A DNA stretch of 64,000 nucleotides, taken from Tritrichomonas musculus. Taxonomy: Eukaryota; Parabasalia; Tritrichomonadida; Tritrichomonadidae. Position numbers and translations under genes: made by a program. The notes under the pieces are model-generated. The model was given only the letters and a program-made list of their open reading frames with translations, was not told the DNA's origin and searched no databases. Numbering within the stretch: position 1 is the first letter of the stretch; each line of letters begins with the position of its first letter. Shown here in pieces: positions 39,417 to 50,374 of the stretch. The stretch spans positions 620,001-684,000 of the forward strand of contig JAPFFF010000028.1 in NCBI GenBank assembly GCA_039105265.1, read 5' to 3'.

Positions 39417-42400
39417 ATGTTTAATCAATATTTTTACCGATTACAATTTTATATTTTTACGTTTGGGCAAATGAGTTGTATCTCGAATAAGAATTTTGGT
39501 GCAATTCCTTCATGGACTATCAAAAATTATATCAATATCATCAACAATGAGTTCGGTGGTAACATCCCAACCAACACTACATTTGTTGCTCAACTGAGCA
39601 AACTCACGAAGTACCTAAATTATAACTCATTTGTAGCTCGCACAGGTTTCAATCCCAATGGTATACTCCAGGAATCTCATTTTGATACATTCTTTGGACA
39701 ACTGAGGGCTGAACGCCTTGCAGATGATAATGATTACTTCAATAAATTCAATAGAGCTGATTACAAAATTAATGAACCCATTGATGTACTTCAACATATG
39801 AATACCCAAGATAAGTTCCAACAGCAATTAGATGATGAACGTAAGGTATATAGGGAACGCCAAATACAACATAATATTGATGTTGCAAAATATGCTTTGC
39901 AGGAAGCTCAACGATTGATTCGTGAAAATGAGTATCCACCAATACTTCCACCACCGACAACTCATAAGAAACCAATTCGGTATGATGAGCAGCCTTCATA
40001 TATAAAGAGATTGAATGACAAACTGGATAATGATTACTTCAATAAATTCAATAGAGCTGATTACAAAATTAATGACCCCATTGATGTACTTCAACATATG
40101 AATACCCAAGATGAGTTCCAACAGCAATTAGATGATGAACGTAAAGTATATTCATATTTCAACAAATATTATCCCGAATATCTCGATAGAGCTGAAATAC
40201 AAGATATATTCCAAGATAGGTCTAAAATTACAAAACTAGCAAATATTATTGATGACAATACTGATATTGATGGTATCCCCAAAGATCCTGAAAATAATGA
40301 AATATTCGAGTACCTTGGCGAGTTCGGTCATGAATTCAAATCGAAACACAATGATTTCCTCATGGTGAACTTACCTGAGGACTACGATAAGGCTGTAGAG
40401 GCTTGGCAAAAATATGCCAAATATGCTGATAATGATTACAATGAACACACGGATATTGATACCTTCGAGCCTATATACATATACTACTTCAACTCGATAT
40501 CCTCATTGAACAGTATATATGATGGCTTGCAACAAGTTTATGAACGTGAGGTGAAACCATTCAAAATATATTTCCAACTCTCGGGTGTATTTGAGTCATC
40601 CAGTGCTGAGACTGACACATTCCAATATACAGCTAGGGAAATCACTTGGAATAACTATAAATCTGCTACCCCAATTGTGGTTCGTGATGAGCAATCACTT
40701 GATATCGTGAAGTATTATATTGAATCAGTACTGCACTCATATGAGACCTCAACATCTGGAACCAAGTTGATTCTCGTAGGAACCGTTTCATTCACAGTAT
40801 CTCGAATGGTCAAGGTTAGTGGTCCCATCAAGGATTTACCTCCTGAAATCAAAAATAGCAAATTCATCATCACAGACAACGCCGATGACAATCTATGCTG
40901 GTACCGATTTCTGGCTGCATGTCTAGATGACCATCTAGTCGACCCCAAATACAGTTGCAAAACTAAGCACCGTACACAGGCCGCTAAGAAACTCCTATGC
41001 GAGGAGCACAATATAGTGTATTCTACTAAGCCATCACAAGCTGCAATCGACCTCCTGAACAACTATCCGGGTACATCAATTGAATCCATGAAGGCATCTG
41101 CCGAGAAGCATCACTTGAATGTGGACATCTATGAGTACTTGCAGGATCGCAAGGTGTATAACCTTCAGGACCAGTGGAAATACAATAGTGATAACTCATT
41201 TAGGAAATCCGCATTGCTGTACACCCAAAATCGAATCATCCATATAATGTACATCAGGGATGCTGAGAAGCTGACCAACATCCACATCTGCCCAAAGTGT
41301 GGCTCATATGCCCATTACGGTCATCAAAATATGAATCGCTTCAAGAATCATGTTGATAACTGTACTGGAGTATTTCGAAAACAATTTATACCTAATCGTG
41401 AGCCACTTCCATATTGTCCACATATACTCAACAATCCGGTGTATGAATATTGTTTAGCATATGGTCTCGAATGGAAACCCAACATATATTACATCACTTA
41501 TGATTTCGAAACTGTTGAACAACCTGTGAATACATCTATTGGTTCATCAACAACTATCAACTCTCGATTGATTCCACTTAGCGTATCATCATGTGTCAAA
41601 TCACAATCTGGTTGCAACACACGACACTTCTCATTAAGAGATTCAACTGAGTTCATCACTGAGTGGATTGAGTGGTTGTTTGAGCAATCTCAACAGGTGT
41701 ATCACGATAAGGTTCAATATATGAAAACCTTTATTAATGAATCGATTGATACTCTCAATAAAATCGACAGAAACCTGAATGTGATTACCGTATTTGGGTT
41801 CAATTCGAGTAGATTCGATAGTAACCTATTCAAGCAGTATCTCAATTACTGTTCGTGGAGTGTCGAGTCCAACAGTATCATCGGTACCACATCATCATTG
41901 AAGCAGTTCATATTGAAATCCTCAAAATATGACACCAAGTTGAGATTCATCGATGCACAATCATTCGTTGCCGGAGGTACATTACGACAATTTGGTGTAG
42001 ATTTTGGTGGACTCGAGAATAGCAGTAAAGGAGTGTTTCCTTATGAAGCCATCAACACTGAGAACTACAATGAGGTCCTCTCAAAAGCAGAGCCATTTGA
42101 GTATGAGGCGTTCTACAGCTATCTCAACCAGAAGAACCCATTGACACCAGATGATTACAAACTATATCTCGAGGATGCCAAAAACTATAAAACCCGATGG
42201 GACTACCTACTTGCATACAATGATAATGATGTCGAGATGATGATCAAACCCATTGACAACCTGATTGCACTCAATGCGCAGTACAACGTGGACCTCATCT
42301 CAAACCTATCGCTAAGCAAGAATGCATCCTGTATCAAGTATGCACTCGCATATAAGGAATTTGATCCAAATGCCGAATACTCTATACAAAACCCATTGAA

Positions 42401-44156
42401 TACTTTCAAACCAAATCTCAAGTGGTGGAGATTCAAATGTGAGAACTACTATAATCAGGATGTCAAATATAATCAATCTCATAAGGACTCTCCCAGGAAC
42501 CTCGATAAATGTGTTTGCGAGGAGCAGTTTGATGAATTCATGAAAATGTACAACAATCCTGATACCGGTAAGTGTCATCTCTGTGGTGAACACTTCACAT
42601 GGACCAATAAGCCCACTCTCGATAGAATCAATAATGATATCGGTCATGAACTCAGTAACTGTAAACTCGCTTGTGCGGAATGCAACAGACTTCGCAGCCA
42701 TGATGACCCCAATATAACCAAACTACGAATTCAACTGAAGAAATATTGCAAGATGATGCATCTCCCAACACTCATCAATGATGAACAGGAATATTATAGC
42801 TTACGGAACAACATCACTGGAGGTCTATCCAATGTTATGCACCGTGTCAACATCAAGGGTCACACTAATATAAATCGTTTTAGATACAACGCCGTTGACC
42901 ACAAGGTAATCTCATATGATACCCCTCACACTATGACTCACATTGTTGGAGTTGATTTCAATAGCTTATACCCATCAGCATTCAGTTCAACCAAACATGA
43001 TTTCAATCCATATCACGGAGGGGTTATGTATATGCCAGGTTCCATGTTGGAGAGATTCGATGTTTATAACAATGGTACCAAAAATATGAAAACCTATAAC
43101 TCATGTATGCATATCATCAACAGCCGGAATTTACGAAAGCATCCTAAATATTTGTTCAAAGCGGAGGTCATATTGAAATGCCCAGTATCTAAAATCAATA
43201 ACTTCATCAATTTCCCACCAGTATTTCGCAATTTTGATATCACGAACGATGAAACAACCATTGGTTCATACATGCACAACTACATGACTCACAACAAACT
43301 CCCATCCGCTGACAAAACTGAACGAAAGCTAACTATGTGTGTCGATACGATGGGTACCTATCAAACATTCTCAAATTATTATCTCTGGTTCCTACTCGAC
43401 CATGGACTTGTCATCGAGGATATCAAGAGTCTCACCACATACGAGGCTCATCGTGGATTCAACCCATTCGTTAGTGAGTTCATGAAACGCCGTCAGGATA
43501 TCATCTCTGGATCCGAGCATGGCAATGAGAAGTTCTACAAGATCAGCATGAATGGCTCATATGGGTACGATGGTATGAACACCGAGAAGTTCTCCAAAAT
43601 CAAGATATGCTCACGCGATAAGACCTTCCAGAATATCATCTACGACAACTATGTCAGTGGCACCAAATTGAGTGATGACAACTATCTACTCCAGATGAAC
43701 CCAAAGAGCTTCAAATGCACGACATGCCTTCAGGAATCATTCTGGACTCTAGATAACGCCAAATTCTGGTATCTCACATTCATATACGACTTCATGTACA
43801 AGTGCCTTGATGTGGAACGATTTCATTTCATAGAGGGAGACACCGATAGTGCATATTTTGCGGTTGCTGGTGATGACACCAAGGGGTCCGATCAAGAGTT
43901 CAAATACATCATCAAGAACAGGGCATTCTATGATGAGAACATATATAAGTTCATGCCGAATCCCAATATAAACACAATCGCTGATGAGAAGAAAATACTG
44001 GGTCTCTGCATTGAGAAGTATGGTGAGAATATGATAGCGTTGGCCCCCAAGTGCTACACCATATTCAATAGTGACTCAAACTCAAGGGGGTCTCCCTCAA
44101 GAAGAACCATATCACAAGTGATGATTACAAGGACATCATCGACAATGGCGGTGTGA
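39417..44156 (+). CDS. Polinton protein-primed DNA polymerase B (PolB)
   Basis: The first ATG in the frame is at 39417 (MFNQYFYRL). A long N-terminal region precedes a 3'-5' exonuclease (YDFETVEQP, FNSSRFDSNLF, YNDNDVEMM) and a B-family polymerase palm (VDFNSLYPSAFSS; KISMNGSYGYDG; EGDTDSAYFA). Between the exonuclease and palm lies an HNH-like segment (CHLCGEHF, TLDRINNDIGHELSNC, CAECNRLRS). A 125-nt segment of the N-terminal part is present twice. This enzyme is the family's replicase, using a terminal protein as primer. Confidence 0.9.
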   Translation: MFNQYFYRLQFYIFTFGQMSCISNKNFGAIPSWTIKNYINIINNEFGGNIPTNTTFVAQLSKLTKYLNYNSFVARTGFNPNGILQESHFDTFFGQLRAERLADDNDYFNKFNRADYKINEPIDVLQHMNTQDKFQQQLDDERKVYRERQIQHNIDVAKYALQEAQRLIRENEYPPILPPPTTHKKPIRYDEQPSYIKRLNDKLDNDYFNKFNRADYKINDPIDVLQHMNTQDEFQQQLDDERKVYSYFNKYYPEYLDRAEIQDIFQDRSKITKLANIIDDNTDIDGIPKDPENNEIFEYLGEFGHEFKSKHNDFLMVNLPEDYDKAVEAWQKYAKYADNDYNEHTDIDTFEPIYIYYFNSISSLNSIYDGLQQVYEREVKPFKIYFQLSGVFESSSAETDTFQYTAREITWNNYKSATPIVVRDEQSLDIVKYYIESVLHSYETSTSGTKLILVGTVSFTVSRMVKVSGPIKDLPPEIKNSKFIITDNADDNLCWYRFLAACLDDHLVDPKYSCKTKHRTQAAKKLLCEEHNIVYSTKPSQAAIDLLNNYPGTSIESMKASAEKHHLNVDIYEYLQDRKVYNLQDQWKYNSDNSFRKSALLYTQNRIIHIMYIRDAEKLTNIHICPKCGSYAHYGHQNMNRFKNHVDNCTGVFRKQFIPNREPLPYCPHILNNPVYEYCLAYGLEWKPNIYYITYDFETVEQPVNTSIGSSTTINSRLIPLSVSSCVKSQSGCNTRHFSLRDSTEFITEWIEWLFEQSQQVYHDKVQYMKTFINESIDTLNKIDRNLNVITVFGFNSSRFDSNLFKQYLNYCSWSVESNSIIGTTSSLKQFILKSSKYDTKLRFIDAQSFVAGGTLRQFGVDFGGLENSSKGVFPYEAINTENYNEVLSKAEPFEYEAFYSYLNQKNPLTPDDYKLYLEDAKNYKTRWDYLLAYNDNDVEMMIKPIDNLIALNAQYNVDLISNLSLSKNASCIKYALAYKEFDPNAEYSIQNPLNTFKPNLKWWRFKCENYYNQDVKYNQSHKDSPRNLDKCVCEEQFDEFMKMYNNPDTGKCHLCGEHFTWTNKPTLDRINNDIGHELSNCKLACAECNRLRSHDDPNITKLRIQLKKYCKMMHLPTLINDEQEYYSLRNNITGGLSNVMHRVNIKGHTNINRFRYNAVDHKVISYDTPHTMTHIVGVDFNSLYPSAFSSTKHDFNPYHGGVMYMPGSMLERFDVYNNGTKNMKTYNSCMHIINSRNLRKHPKYLFKAEVILKCPVSKINNFINFPPVFRNFDITNDETTIGSYMHNYMTHNKLPSADKTERKLTMCVDTMGTYQTFSNYYLWFLLDHGLVIEDIKSLTTYEAHRGFNPFVSEFMKRRQDIISGSEHGNEKFYKISMNGSYGYDGMNTEKFSKIKICSRDKTFQNIIYDNYVSGTKLSDDNYLLQMNPKSFKCTTCLQESFWTLDNAKFWYLTFIYDFMYKCLDVERFHFIEGDTDSAYFAVAGDDTKGSDQEFKYIIKNRAFYDENIYKFMPNPNINTIADEKKILGLCIEKYGENMIALAPKCYTIFNSDSNSRGSPSRRTISQVMITRTSSTMAV
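39726..39850 (+). repeat. Direct repeat within PolB, copy 1
   Basis: About 125 nt, nearly identical to 40026-40150 exactly 300 nt downstream; encodes NDYFNKFNRADYKIN and following residues. Confidence 0.85.
40026..40150 (+). repeat. Direct repeat within PolB, copy 2
   Basis: Second copy of the 39726-39850 segment, with only a few differences. Confidence 0.85.
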
Positions 44157-44360
44157 AGGTTGGCAAAAATATCAATCTGCAGATGATGCGCAAACTCTCA
44201 GCACCTCCAGGTATGACTTGCAATAACAAAATCAGTGAGATGACGATGTCCAAGATCACGGTAAACAAGAATGCTCTCACCGGGACACACACGAAAATGA
44301 TTGTCCTCGAGAACCAATCCTGTGCACCATTCATCCACGGACTCACATCAGGGGACTACA

Positions 44361-47087
44361 CTATGATTTGAATACGGCTAATGTGGATCCGTTGATGATA
44401 CCAGTTATGATACCCACTGTCATACGATTTATTTTTGAGGTTATCGCGGTCTCACCAGTGAGTATCTTCAATTTGTTATCAGCGTTATCGATGAATACCT
44501 CATCCCCAATGGAATAGCATGAGGAGTCCTCAACCTTAACCATGTAATCCCCATGAGTGGCGAATGTGATACAACCATTGGCTTCATCGATTCTCACACA
44601 TATACCAACATACTCCTTCCAGGTACCAGTGGTCTTCACACTACATATGCAATCAGTGGTGTCAGCTTCAGTGCTAGGGACCCATTTCGAATCCTCACGA
44701 TGATATACCTTACCTGTCATATATACAGGAGCTCCAATGACGAAATCGGTGATGGTGTTAACCGATGACTCGATTGGGGAGTAGTGGGTGATGGTTGTGT
44801 TGGATTGTGCACCGTAAATAGCAGCCTTGAATGTTGCTAAATACTCTCGGGACATGATTTGTCTTGAATATAGTTGTCTAGCATCTAATAATTCCTGAGT
44901 AGTTGTCCAGGGATATCCAAATATTGGGAAGCTATATGTAAGTGTGCTTGATGTTATATCATCAGTGCCTTCATAATATAGTGGGAATTTGAAATTGTCG
45001 AAATACACAGTCCTCTGATGTAATACTATTACTATGTTATGGGGATTTCCATCTGTATCACGGAATAACACCCTTATTTCACAACATAGTGCATATTCAC
45101 TTACTATGTATTCCAGTTTAATCACCTTATCTACAAGTTTTAGATAACGAATTGATATATCCGAGGACCCCTCCGCAATTGGACTGCAATCAATGGCACA
45201 CCTTTTTATTAGCTGCTCATCTGTAACAGCACTCGACTTCAATGCATACTTCTCATCAGCCTGGGTACTGGTATAATATGGTGTCAAGTCAACTGGTGCT
45301 GGGATATCTGTTGTGAGTGCATACTTGGTCATATCTGGTAAGTCCTGGGTTTTTGCATAGGCATTACCGTCTACATCACATGCATTCATAACACAAACTT
45401 TTGATCGAGTAATCTCCAATGCAGTTATTTCATTGTATTTGATGGTCGCTGTATCACTGTTTGCATCAATATCGAAATCTAACCATCGCTCCTTCGAGCT
45501 ATCCAGTTGATTGCCAATGCTAAATATTCTAGTATTGCGAGAATGATTTGGTTTCATGACCATGAGAGGTGCATCACTACTTGTCTGATTGGCTCCACCC
45601 AATGTCAGGATGTTGTTTGGGTCTTTGATATAAACCTCTCCACTGATATCAGTGAAATACTCTTTTGGTATATCTGTTGTGAGTGCATACTTGGACATAT
45701 CTGGCAAGTCCTGAGTCTTCGCGTATGGTTCCAAAGCTGTACTCAGTGTAGATCCATTAACCAAATCAGTGGGTATCTCCGGGATATCTGTTGTGAGTGC
45801 ATACTTGGTCATATCTGGCAAGTCCTGGGTCTTCGCGTATGGTTCCAACACAGTACTCAGTGTAGATCCATTAACCAAATCAGTGGGTATCTCCTGGATA
45901 TCCGTTTTGAGAGCATAAGTGTTCGACACATATCTCGCCGAATAAGCGTTTTTGTCGGTTGGTTCGACAGTTTTGGTTATTGAACATGATAGTATTTCCG
46001 GTGTATCACCAGTTCCTGGATTGATTAATTCATGGCTTTGATACAGTATCCATAGACCAGAACTACTTCCGTCGATATGCAGTATCTGAGAGGGTTGATT
46101 ATCATCATCGTCATTGTACGAATAGTCTGCGTGAACATAATGGGCCGTATAGTAACTGTCTGATGAGACAATATCCAACCCATATTGCTCAATCAGTGTA
46201 TGATATGTGTCGTAATCCAAATCGGGGATTGTATTATTGACGATTGTGAATTGAATTGTTGTTTGCCCCTCGATAATCTCTGGGATATCGCTCTTCACTT
46301 GATCAATAGCATGGGTCATATCTGTTGTCAAAGCATATGGTTCCAAAGCTGTACTCAGTGTAGATCCATTAACCAAATCTGTGGGTATCTCCGGGAGGTC
46401 CTGGGTCTTCACATACTCGGACATATCTGGCAAGTCCTGGGTCTTCGCGTACTCACTTAAGTTCGCAAGCTTCGCATACGGTTCCAAAGCAGTACTCAAT
46501 GCAGTACTCAGTGTAGATCCATTAACCAAATCAGTGGGTATCTCCGGGATATCTTCAGCGAGTGCATACTTGGTCATATCTGGTAAGTCCTGAGTCTTCA
46601 CATACTCGGACATATCTGGTAAGTCCTGAGTCTTCACATATGGTTCCAACGCAGTACTCAATGAATCACTCGTAACGATGTTCTCAGGGACCTCAGGTAT
46701 TTCAGTAGATAGTGCACAGTTTTTGACGATGTAATCACGTAATTCCCCAATGGCATTCTCCACATCTGCACTACTGGCATACGATTGCAAGTCCTTAGAT
46801 AGCGCATACTTCAGCATCTCCGTATTGAAATCCTCGGTTTTCACATAGTCGAATAGCTGTGTTTGCAAAGCATATGACTCAAGGTCCTTGGCTAATGCAT
46901 ATTTTTCGAGATGCTCACCAACTGTACTCGTAATGAGTTCCTTGATTTGCTCCTGGTTGGGACCAGTTATATTCGAGCCATTGGACCCATTATGGCACAT
47001 GCATGCATACCTTTTGATGTATTCAATCAGTAACTCGTCGATAGTGGCCGCTTTTATTGAAAATCCACTCTGTTCTATACTGAACAT
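44361..47087 (-). CDS. Polinton fibre-like repeat protein (908 aa)
   Basis: ATG at 47087. Many short repeats built from phrases such as EIPTDLVNGSTLSTALEPY, AKTQDLPDM and YALTTDIPE make up the N-terminal two thirds, and a globular C-terminal region follows. The layout (repetitive shaft, distinct tip) recalls phage tail fibres and adenovirus fibres, which project from capsids and bind surfaces. That role is inferred from architecture only. It faces the polymerase gene tail to tail. Confidence 0.55.
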   Translation of the reverse strand: MFSIEQSGFSIKAATIDELLIEYIKRYACMCHNGSNGSNITGPNQEQIKELITSTVGEHLEKYALAKDLESYALQTQLFDYVKTEDFNTEMLKYALSKDLQSYASSADVENAIGELRDYIVKNCALSTEIPEVPENIVTSDSLSTALEPYVKTQDLPDMSEYVKTQDLPDMTKYALAEDIPEIPTDLVNGSTLSTALSTALEPYAKLANLSEYAKTQDLPDMSEYVKTQDLPEIPTDLVNGSTLSTALEPYALTTDMTHAIDQVKSDIPEIIEGQTTIQFTIVNNTIPDLDYDTYHTLIEQYGLDIVSSDSYYTAHYVHADYSYNDDDDNQPSQILHIDGSSSGLWILYQSHELINPGTGDTPEILSCSITKTVEPTDKNAYSARYVSNTYALKTDIQEIPTDLVNGSTLSTVLEPYAKTQDLPDMTKYALTTDIPEIPTDLVNGSTLSTALEPYAKTQDLPDMSKYALTTDIPKEYFTDISGEVYIKDPNNILTLGGANQTSSDAPLMVMKPNHSRNTRIFSIGNQLDSSKERWLDFDIDANSDTATIKYNEITALEITRSKVCVMNACDVDGNAYAKTQDLPDMTKYALTTDIPAPVDLTPYYTSTQADEKYALKSSAVTDEQLIKRCAIDCSPIAEGSSDISIRYLKLVDKVIKLEYIVSEYALCCEIRVLFRDTDGNPHNIVIVLHQRTVYFDNFKFPLYYEGTDDITSSTLTYSFPIFGYPWTTTQELLDARQLYSRQIMSREYLATFKAAIYGAQSNTTITHYSPIESSVNTITDFVIGAPVYMTGKVYHREDSKWVPSTEADTTDCICSVKTTGTWKEYVGICVRIDEANGCITFATHGDYMVKVEDSSCYSIGDEVFIDNADNKLKILTGETAITSKINRMTVGIITGIINGSTLAVFKS

Positions 47088-47237
47088 TTCCTATACAATA
47101 AAGGTGTGATTACCGGTATACCCATCGGACCCCCTTTCGAGGAGGTGGATGGTGAATCAGAATCCCAAGCTGATGTCCAAAGAGATGCCAATTGCGAGTA
47201 TGCAAATAATGACATTTTTTTCACACCTAAAGTACTC

Positions 47238-48800
47238 ATGAGCTATAAATCTCCGAAGCGTCCAAATACTAAAAAGCAACCACCACCACCAGCAGCAGCA
47301 CCACCAGCAGAGGTTAGCGATGATGATGATGATGATGGTAATGTCCAAGCACCAGGTACTGATGATAACAACAACAATAGACTAACACGATATGAATATA
47401 TTAGGACACCTGTCAAACACGTTAGTAAACCTAATCTAAAATTCACCCAACAAATACAAAAATCGCCATTCAAACCAATATCCAGATTCAATGAAGATAA
47501 TGTATATGACTATGTTATGCAAGAGGTTGAACCACCAAGTGCTACCGTAGGTAGACGCAATGGCAAAGACTATGAGAATGTCAAAGGTCGTTTAGGCCAA
47601 TTCGGCAATCTCTCACTCACAGGCGATTCATCAACCTTCAAGAGGAACTTCCTAGATATGATTATAAACGGCAATTACCGGGTTAAGTACATTCCATCAG
47701 CTGCAGCACGTGATACCGCAAAGGAGTATTGTATGAACCACCTCGATGAAACTGGAGTTCCCAAGTACAGATTATTACCAACCAATTCCAACGACCCATT
47801 AGGAAATCGTATTACAGACCTCAATGGTGACAAGGTTGATGATATCGTATTGGTTGATAAACGCGGCATTCCAGCTATTGTCAACGGATACAAATTAGTT
47901 CATGCATCACCCTATAAGAAGGCCTGGAAAACCATTTGTGATACAAAGGCTAAGCGTCAAGCCAAGCCATTCAATGTATGGCTCAAGGAGCAATTCGATA
48001 AGGATATTACCAAGGTCGATTGGGAGCGTGGTGAATATAAATTGACTAAATCCGAGGCATTGACTACTCTAGAAAAGGCATATGGTGAATCCGGTATTGG
48101 AAAGGCACGTATGAGCAAGCGCTTATCACCTAACAGCTATTGGGCATCCCTGTTCTCGCATATATGGAATGTATTCTGGGGCCAGGATAAACTTCAAGAT
48201 TGGCTCGAACTCAAGAAGTTGACCAATTTCCTAGCCGTATGCAACGCCATATATATTTACTACTTCGACCTCCCTGCGAAAAATGCTATAGAGCAAAGGC
48301 ATAGTGGCAAGTCATTCAACTACCCAAGCTGGTCCAATTGGAAGAGCACTCATAAGTCGGAGTATATGCAGATAGTTGGTCCCATGATCGAGGAATGGAT
48401 TAAACTCATTGACCAAGTAGCTGACCGCAAGACTGGTGCTCTAAAGGATGCGGAAATACCTGAAGCTATTCTCGAAATGCTAGAACAGATTGAACAAATA
48501 GTATTCCTATGGGGATTTAATACCACTTTCGATGAGGGAACCGAACCTCGAACTGATGATCAAGGCAAGCGAACACCTGCAGCATTTGAAAATCTACTTA
48601 TGTACGTAAATGCCAGTTCTCCAATCGCGGTGAAGGAAGTTCGTGATTCATTTATTGACAACATCAACCAGTTAATCGAATATGAATTCTATGGAGCGAA
48701 AAGCGGATACCTTGAGATGAAAGCCAAAAATAAGGAGGCTAGGAATGCTAGGAAAGCGAGTGCAAGTCGATTTGAAATCGTATATGGTGGTCAACAATAG
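47238..48800 (+). CDS. Polinton gene of unknown function (about 520 aa)
   Basis: The frame is open from a GTG at 47106 but the first ATG is at 47238 (MSYKSPKRPNTKK). The N-terminus is proline-, alanine- and acid-rich (PPPPAAAPPAE, DDDDDDGN). The remainder is a folded-looking helical protein with tryptophan-rich parts (SYWASLFSHIWNVFWG). It could be a structural or terminal protein; I recognise no family. Confidence 0.6.
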   Translation: MSYKSPKRPNTKKQPPPPAAAPPAEVSDDDDDDGNVQAPGTDDNNNNRLTRYEYIRTPVKHVSKPNLKFTQQIQKSPFKPISRFNEDNVYDYVMQEVEPPSATVGRRNGKDYENVKGRLGQFGNLSLTGDSSTFKRNFLDMIINGNYRVKYIPSAAARDTAKEYCMNHLDETGVPKYRLLPTNSNDPLGNRITDLNGDKVDDIVLVDKRGIPAIVNGYKLVHASPYKKAWKTICDTKAKRQAKPFNVWLKEQFDKDITKVDWERGEYKLTKSEALTTLEKAYGESGIGKARMSKRLSPNSYWASLFSHIWNVFWGQDKLQDWLELKKLTNFLAVCNAIYIYYFDLPAKNAIEQRHSGKSFNYPSWSNWKSTHKSEYMQIVGPMIEEWIKLIDQVADRKTGALKDAEIPEAILEMLEQIEQIVFLWGFNTTFDEGTEPRTDDQGKRTPAAFENLLMYVNASSPIAVKEVRDSFIDNINQLIEYEFYGAKSGYLEMKAKNKEARNARKASASRFEIVYGGQQ

Positions 48801-48807
48801 GTATATA

Positions 48808-50283
48808 CTATTGCTTGAATCGGTCAAAGAAATTCTCACGCTTTTGGCTGGGTTTGGATATTATTTTTGCATTGCGTTTATGCCTACGAGGTGGTTGGGG
48901 TTCACTTGTGGTCGGTAATGGAGTTGCCTCTGGATCCCCCTCTTCCTCATATTGCGAACTCAGTTCCTGCTCACTATATTCATCACTGCGCTCAGGCGGC
49001 ATTTCATACTCAAATGTGGTGTCCATGGTATTACCCTTGAATTGGGGTGTGAATTTCTCCCGATATGGTTTAAATGATTTACCGAATTTCACCGAACTGG
49101 AATGCTTTGTAGATGAAGTACGAAGTACCTTCTGCTCAGGTGTTCTAGTATTGGAGTTATCTTGTGATTCCTGCTCACGAGTCCTGTCTCTAAGTCCATT
49201 ACGATACAGACTGTGCTGTCTACGTGAACTACTTCGTGGAGCATAATCATCATCAACATTTGATTCACTAGAATACTCATCATCGCTCCTAGTGTCGAGC
49301 CTCTGCGAGTAACCACTCTGCGAGTCATATGTACTTCTAGGATTGAGAGTTTGAGCGTCACCCTGATATTTTTGATATTTATATGACTGCTTGCGTCGTA
49401 TATCAGTCATCGCACGTTTCCCAACTCGATATTCTTGGAGTGAACCATTTGTTTTTCGAGCAACAACGGACTTCGTACCTGGTCTCTTATCGGTAGACAT
49501 ATATACACCACTTGGACTAATTTTATTTTGATTTCTCACCTGATAATCCCTATACTCAGCTTCATGCGGGTCATATGTATTTTGTTCATTATCACTACTC
49601 TCACTAGCCTCATCCGTGTAATCATTACATATAAGTTTTTGTCGAGGGTGATATGATGTGTGTTCATGATACCAATCCTTAGTTTTTTTCTCAAATGGGG
49701 CAGTCCCATTATTAACCAAAATATTTTTACTAGGTGGAGACTTACTAAAAACTTCATCGCTTGAGAATGAAAATTGAATGGGTTTTGGACGACTATCTTG
49801 TTGAGCTGTCTGGTTTGACGGGTATAAAGGATCTTGTTCAAAACAATATATTTCTGGTAGAAGCAAATGATTTGAATAAACCGCTATCTCAAACCCTATA
49901 ACATAATCACCAGGTCTTTTAGTTGTGTTTGCAAGAACAGTTTCCTTGAAAATATTTCTGTGATAGGCGATATACGATTTTGGATAAAGTTTATGATTAT
50001 TGGGTCCTCGAACTAGTATCATACAAAAGTCATTCGCTGATGGCACATATCTAGATTCCCATATGTATGTAGGAACTTTTTCATGTGATGTCATTGTGAA
50101 TGTAGCTCCATTTTTATCAATCGTGTAGTCATGAACGACTGGTGGTGGAACTAAATCACGTGGGAAATATAATTTAGTAGATTTATCGACATCAAGGTAT
50201 ACCGCTGATAAATATTTTGAATATTTTAATTCACGATATTGACCTGGTTTCAATGTATAAACCTCAAAGTAGTCATCATTCAT
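48808..50283 (-). CDS. Polinton gene of unknown function (491 aa)
   Basis: ATG at 50283. The first 160 residues look like a compact beta-rich domain (DYFEVYTLKPGQYRELKY, TYIWESRYVPSANDF). The rest is disordered, rich in S, R, D, E and Q, and ends in basic residues. The beta-rich head could be a minor capsid domain, but I cannot support this further. Confidence 0.55.
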   Translation of the reverse strand: MNDDYFEVYTLKPGQYRELKYSKYLSAVYLDVDKSTKLYFPRDLVPPPVVHDYTIDKNGATFTMTSHEKVPTYIWESRYVPSANDFCMILVRGPNNHKLYPKSYIAYHRNIFKETVLANTTKRPGDYVIGFEIAVYSNHLLLPEIYCFEQDPLYPSNQTAQQDSRPKPIQFSFSSDEVFSKSPPSKNILVNNGTAPFEKKTKDWYHEHTSYHPRQKLICNDYTDEASESSDNEQNTYDPHEAEYRDYQVRNQNKISPSGVYMSTDKRPGTKSVVARKTNGSLQEYRVGKRAMTDIRRKQSYKYQKYQGDAQTLNPRSTYDSQSGYSQRLDTRSDDEYSSESNVDDDYAPRSSSRRQHSLYRNGLRDRTREQESQDNSNTRTPEQKVLRTSSTKHSSSVKFGKSFKPYREKFTPQFKGNTMDTTFEYEMPPERSDEYSEQELSSQYEEEGDPEATPLPTTSEPQPPRRHKRNAKIISKPSQKRENFFDRFKQ

Positions 50284-50374
50284 TTACCCAAAAATAAACT
50301 CATTTAGAGGCTTATTCGGTAACCCAAGCAGGAAGCAATTTCATTGCCGAGCGCTAGCGAACTGCATTCTATAT

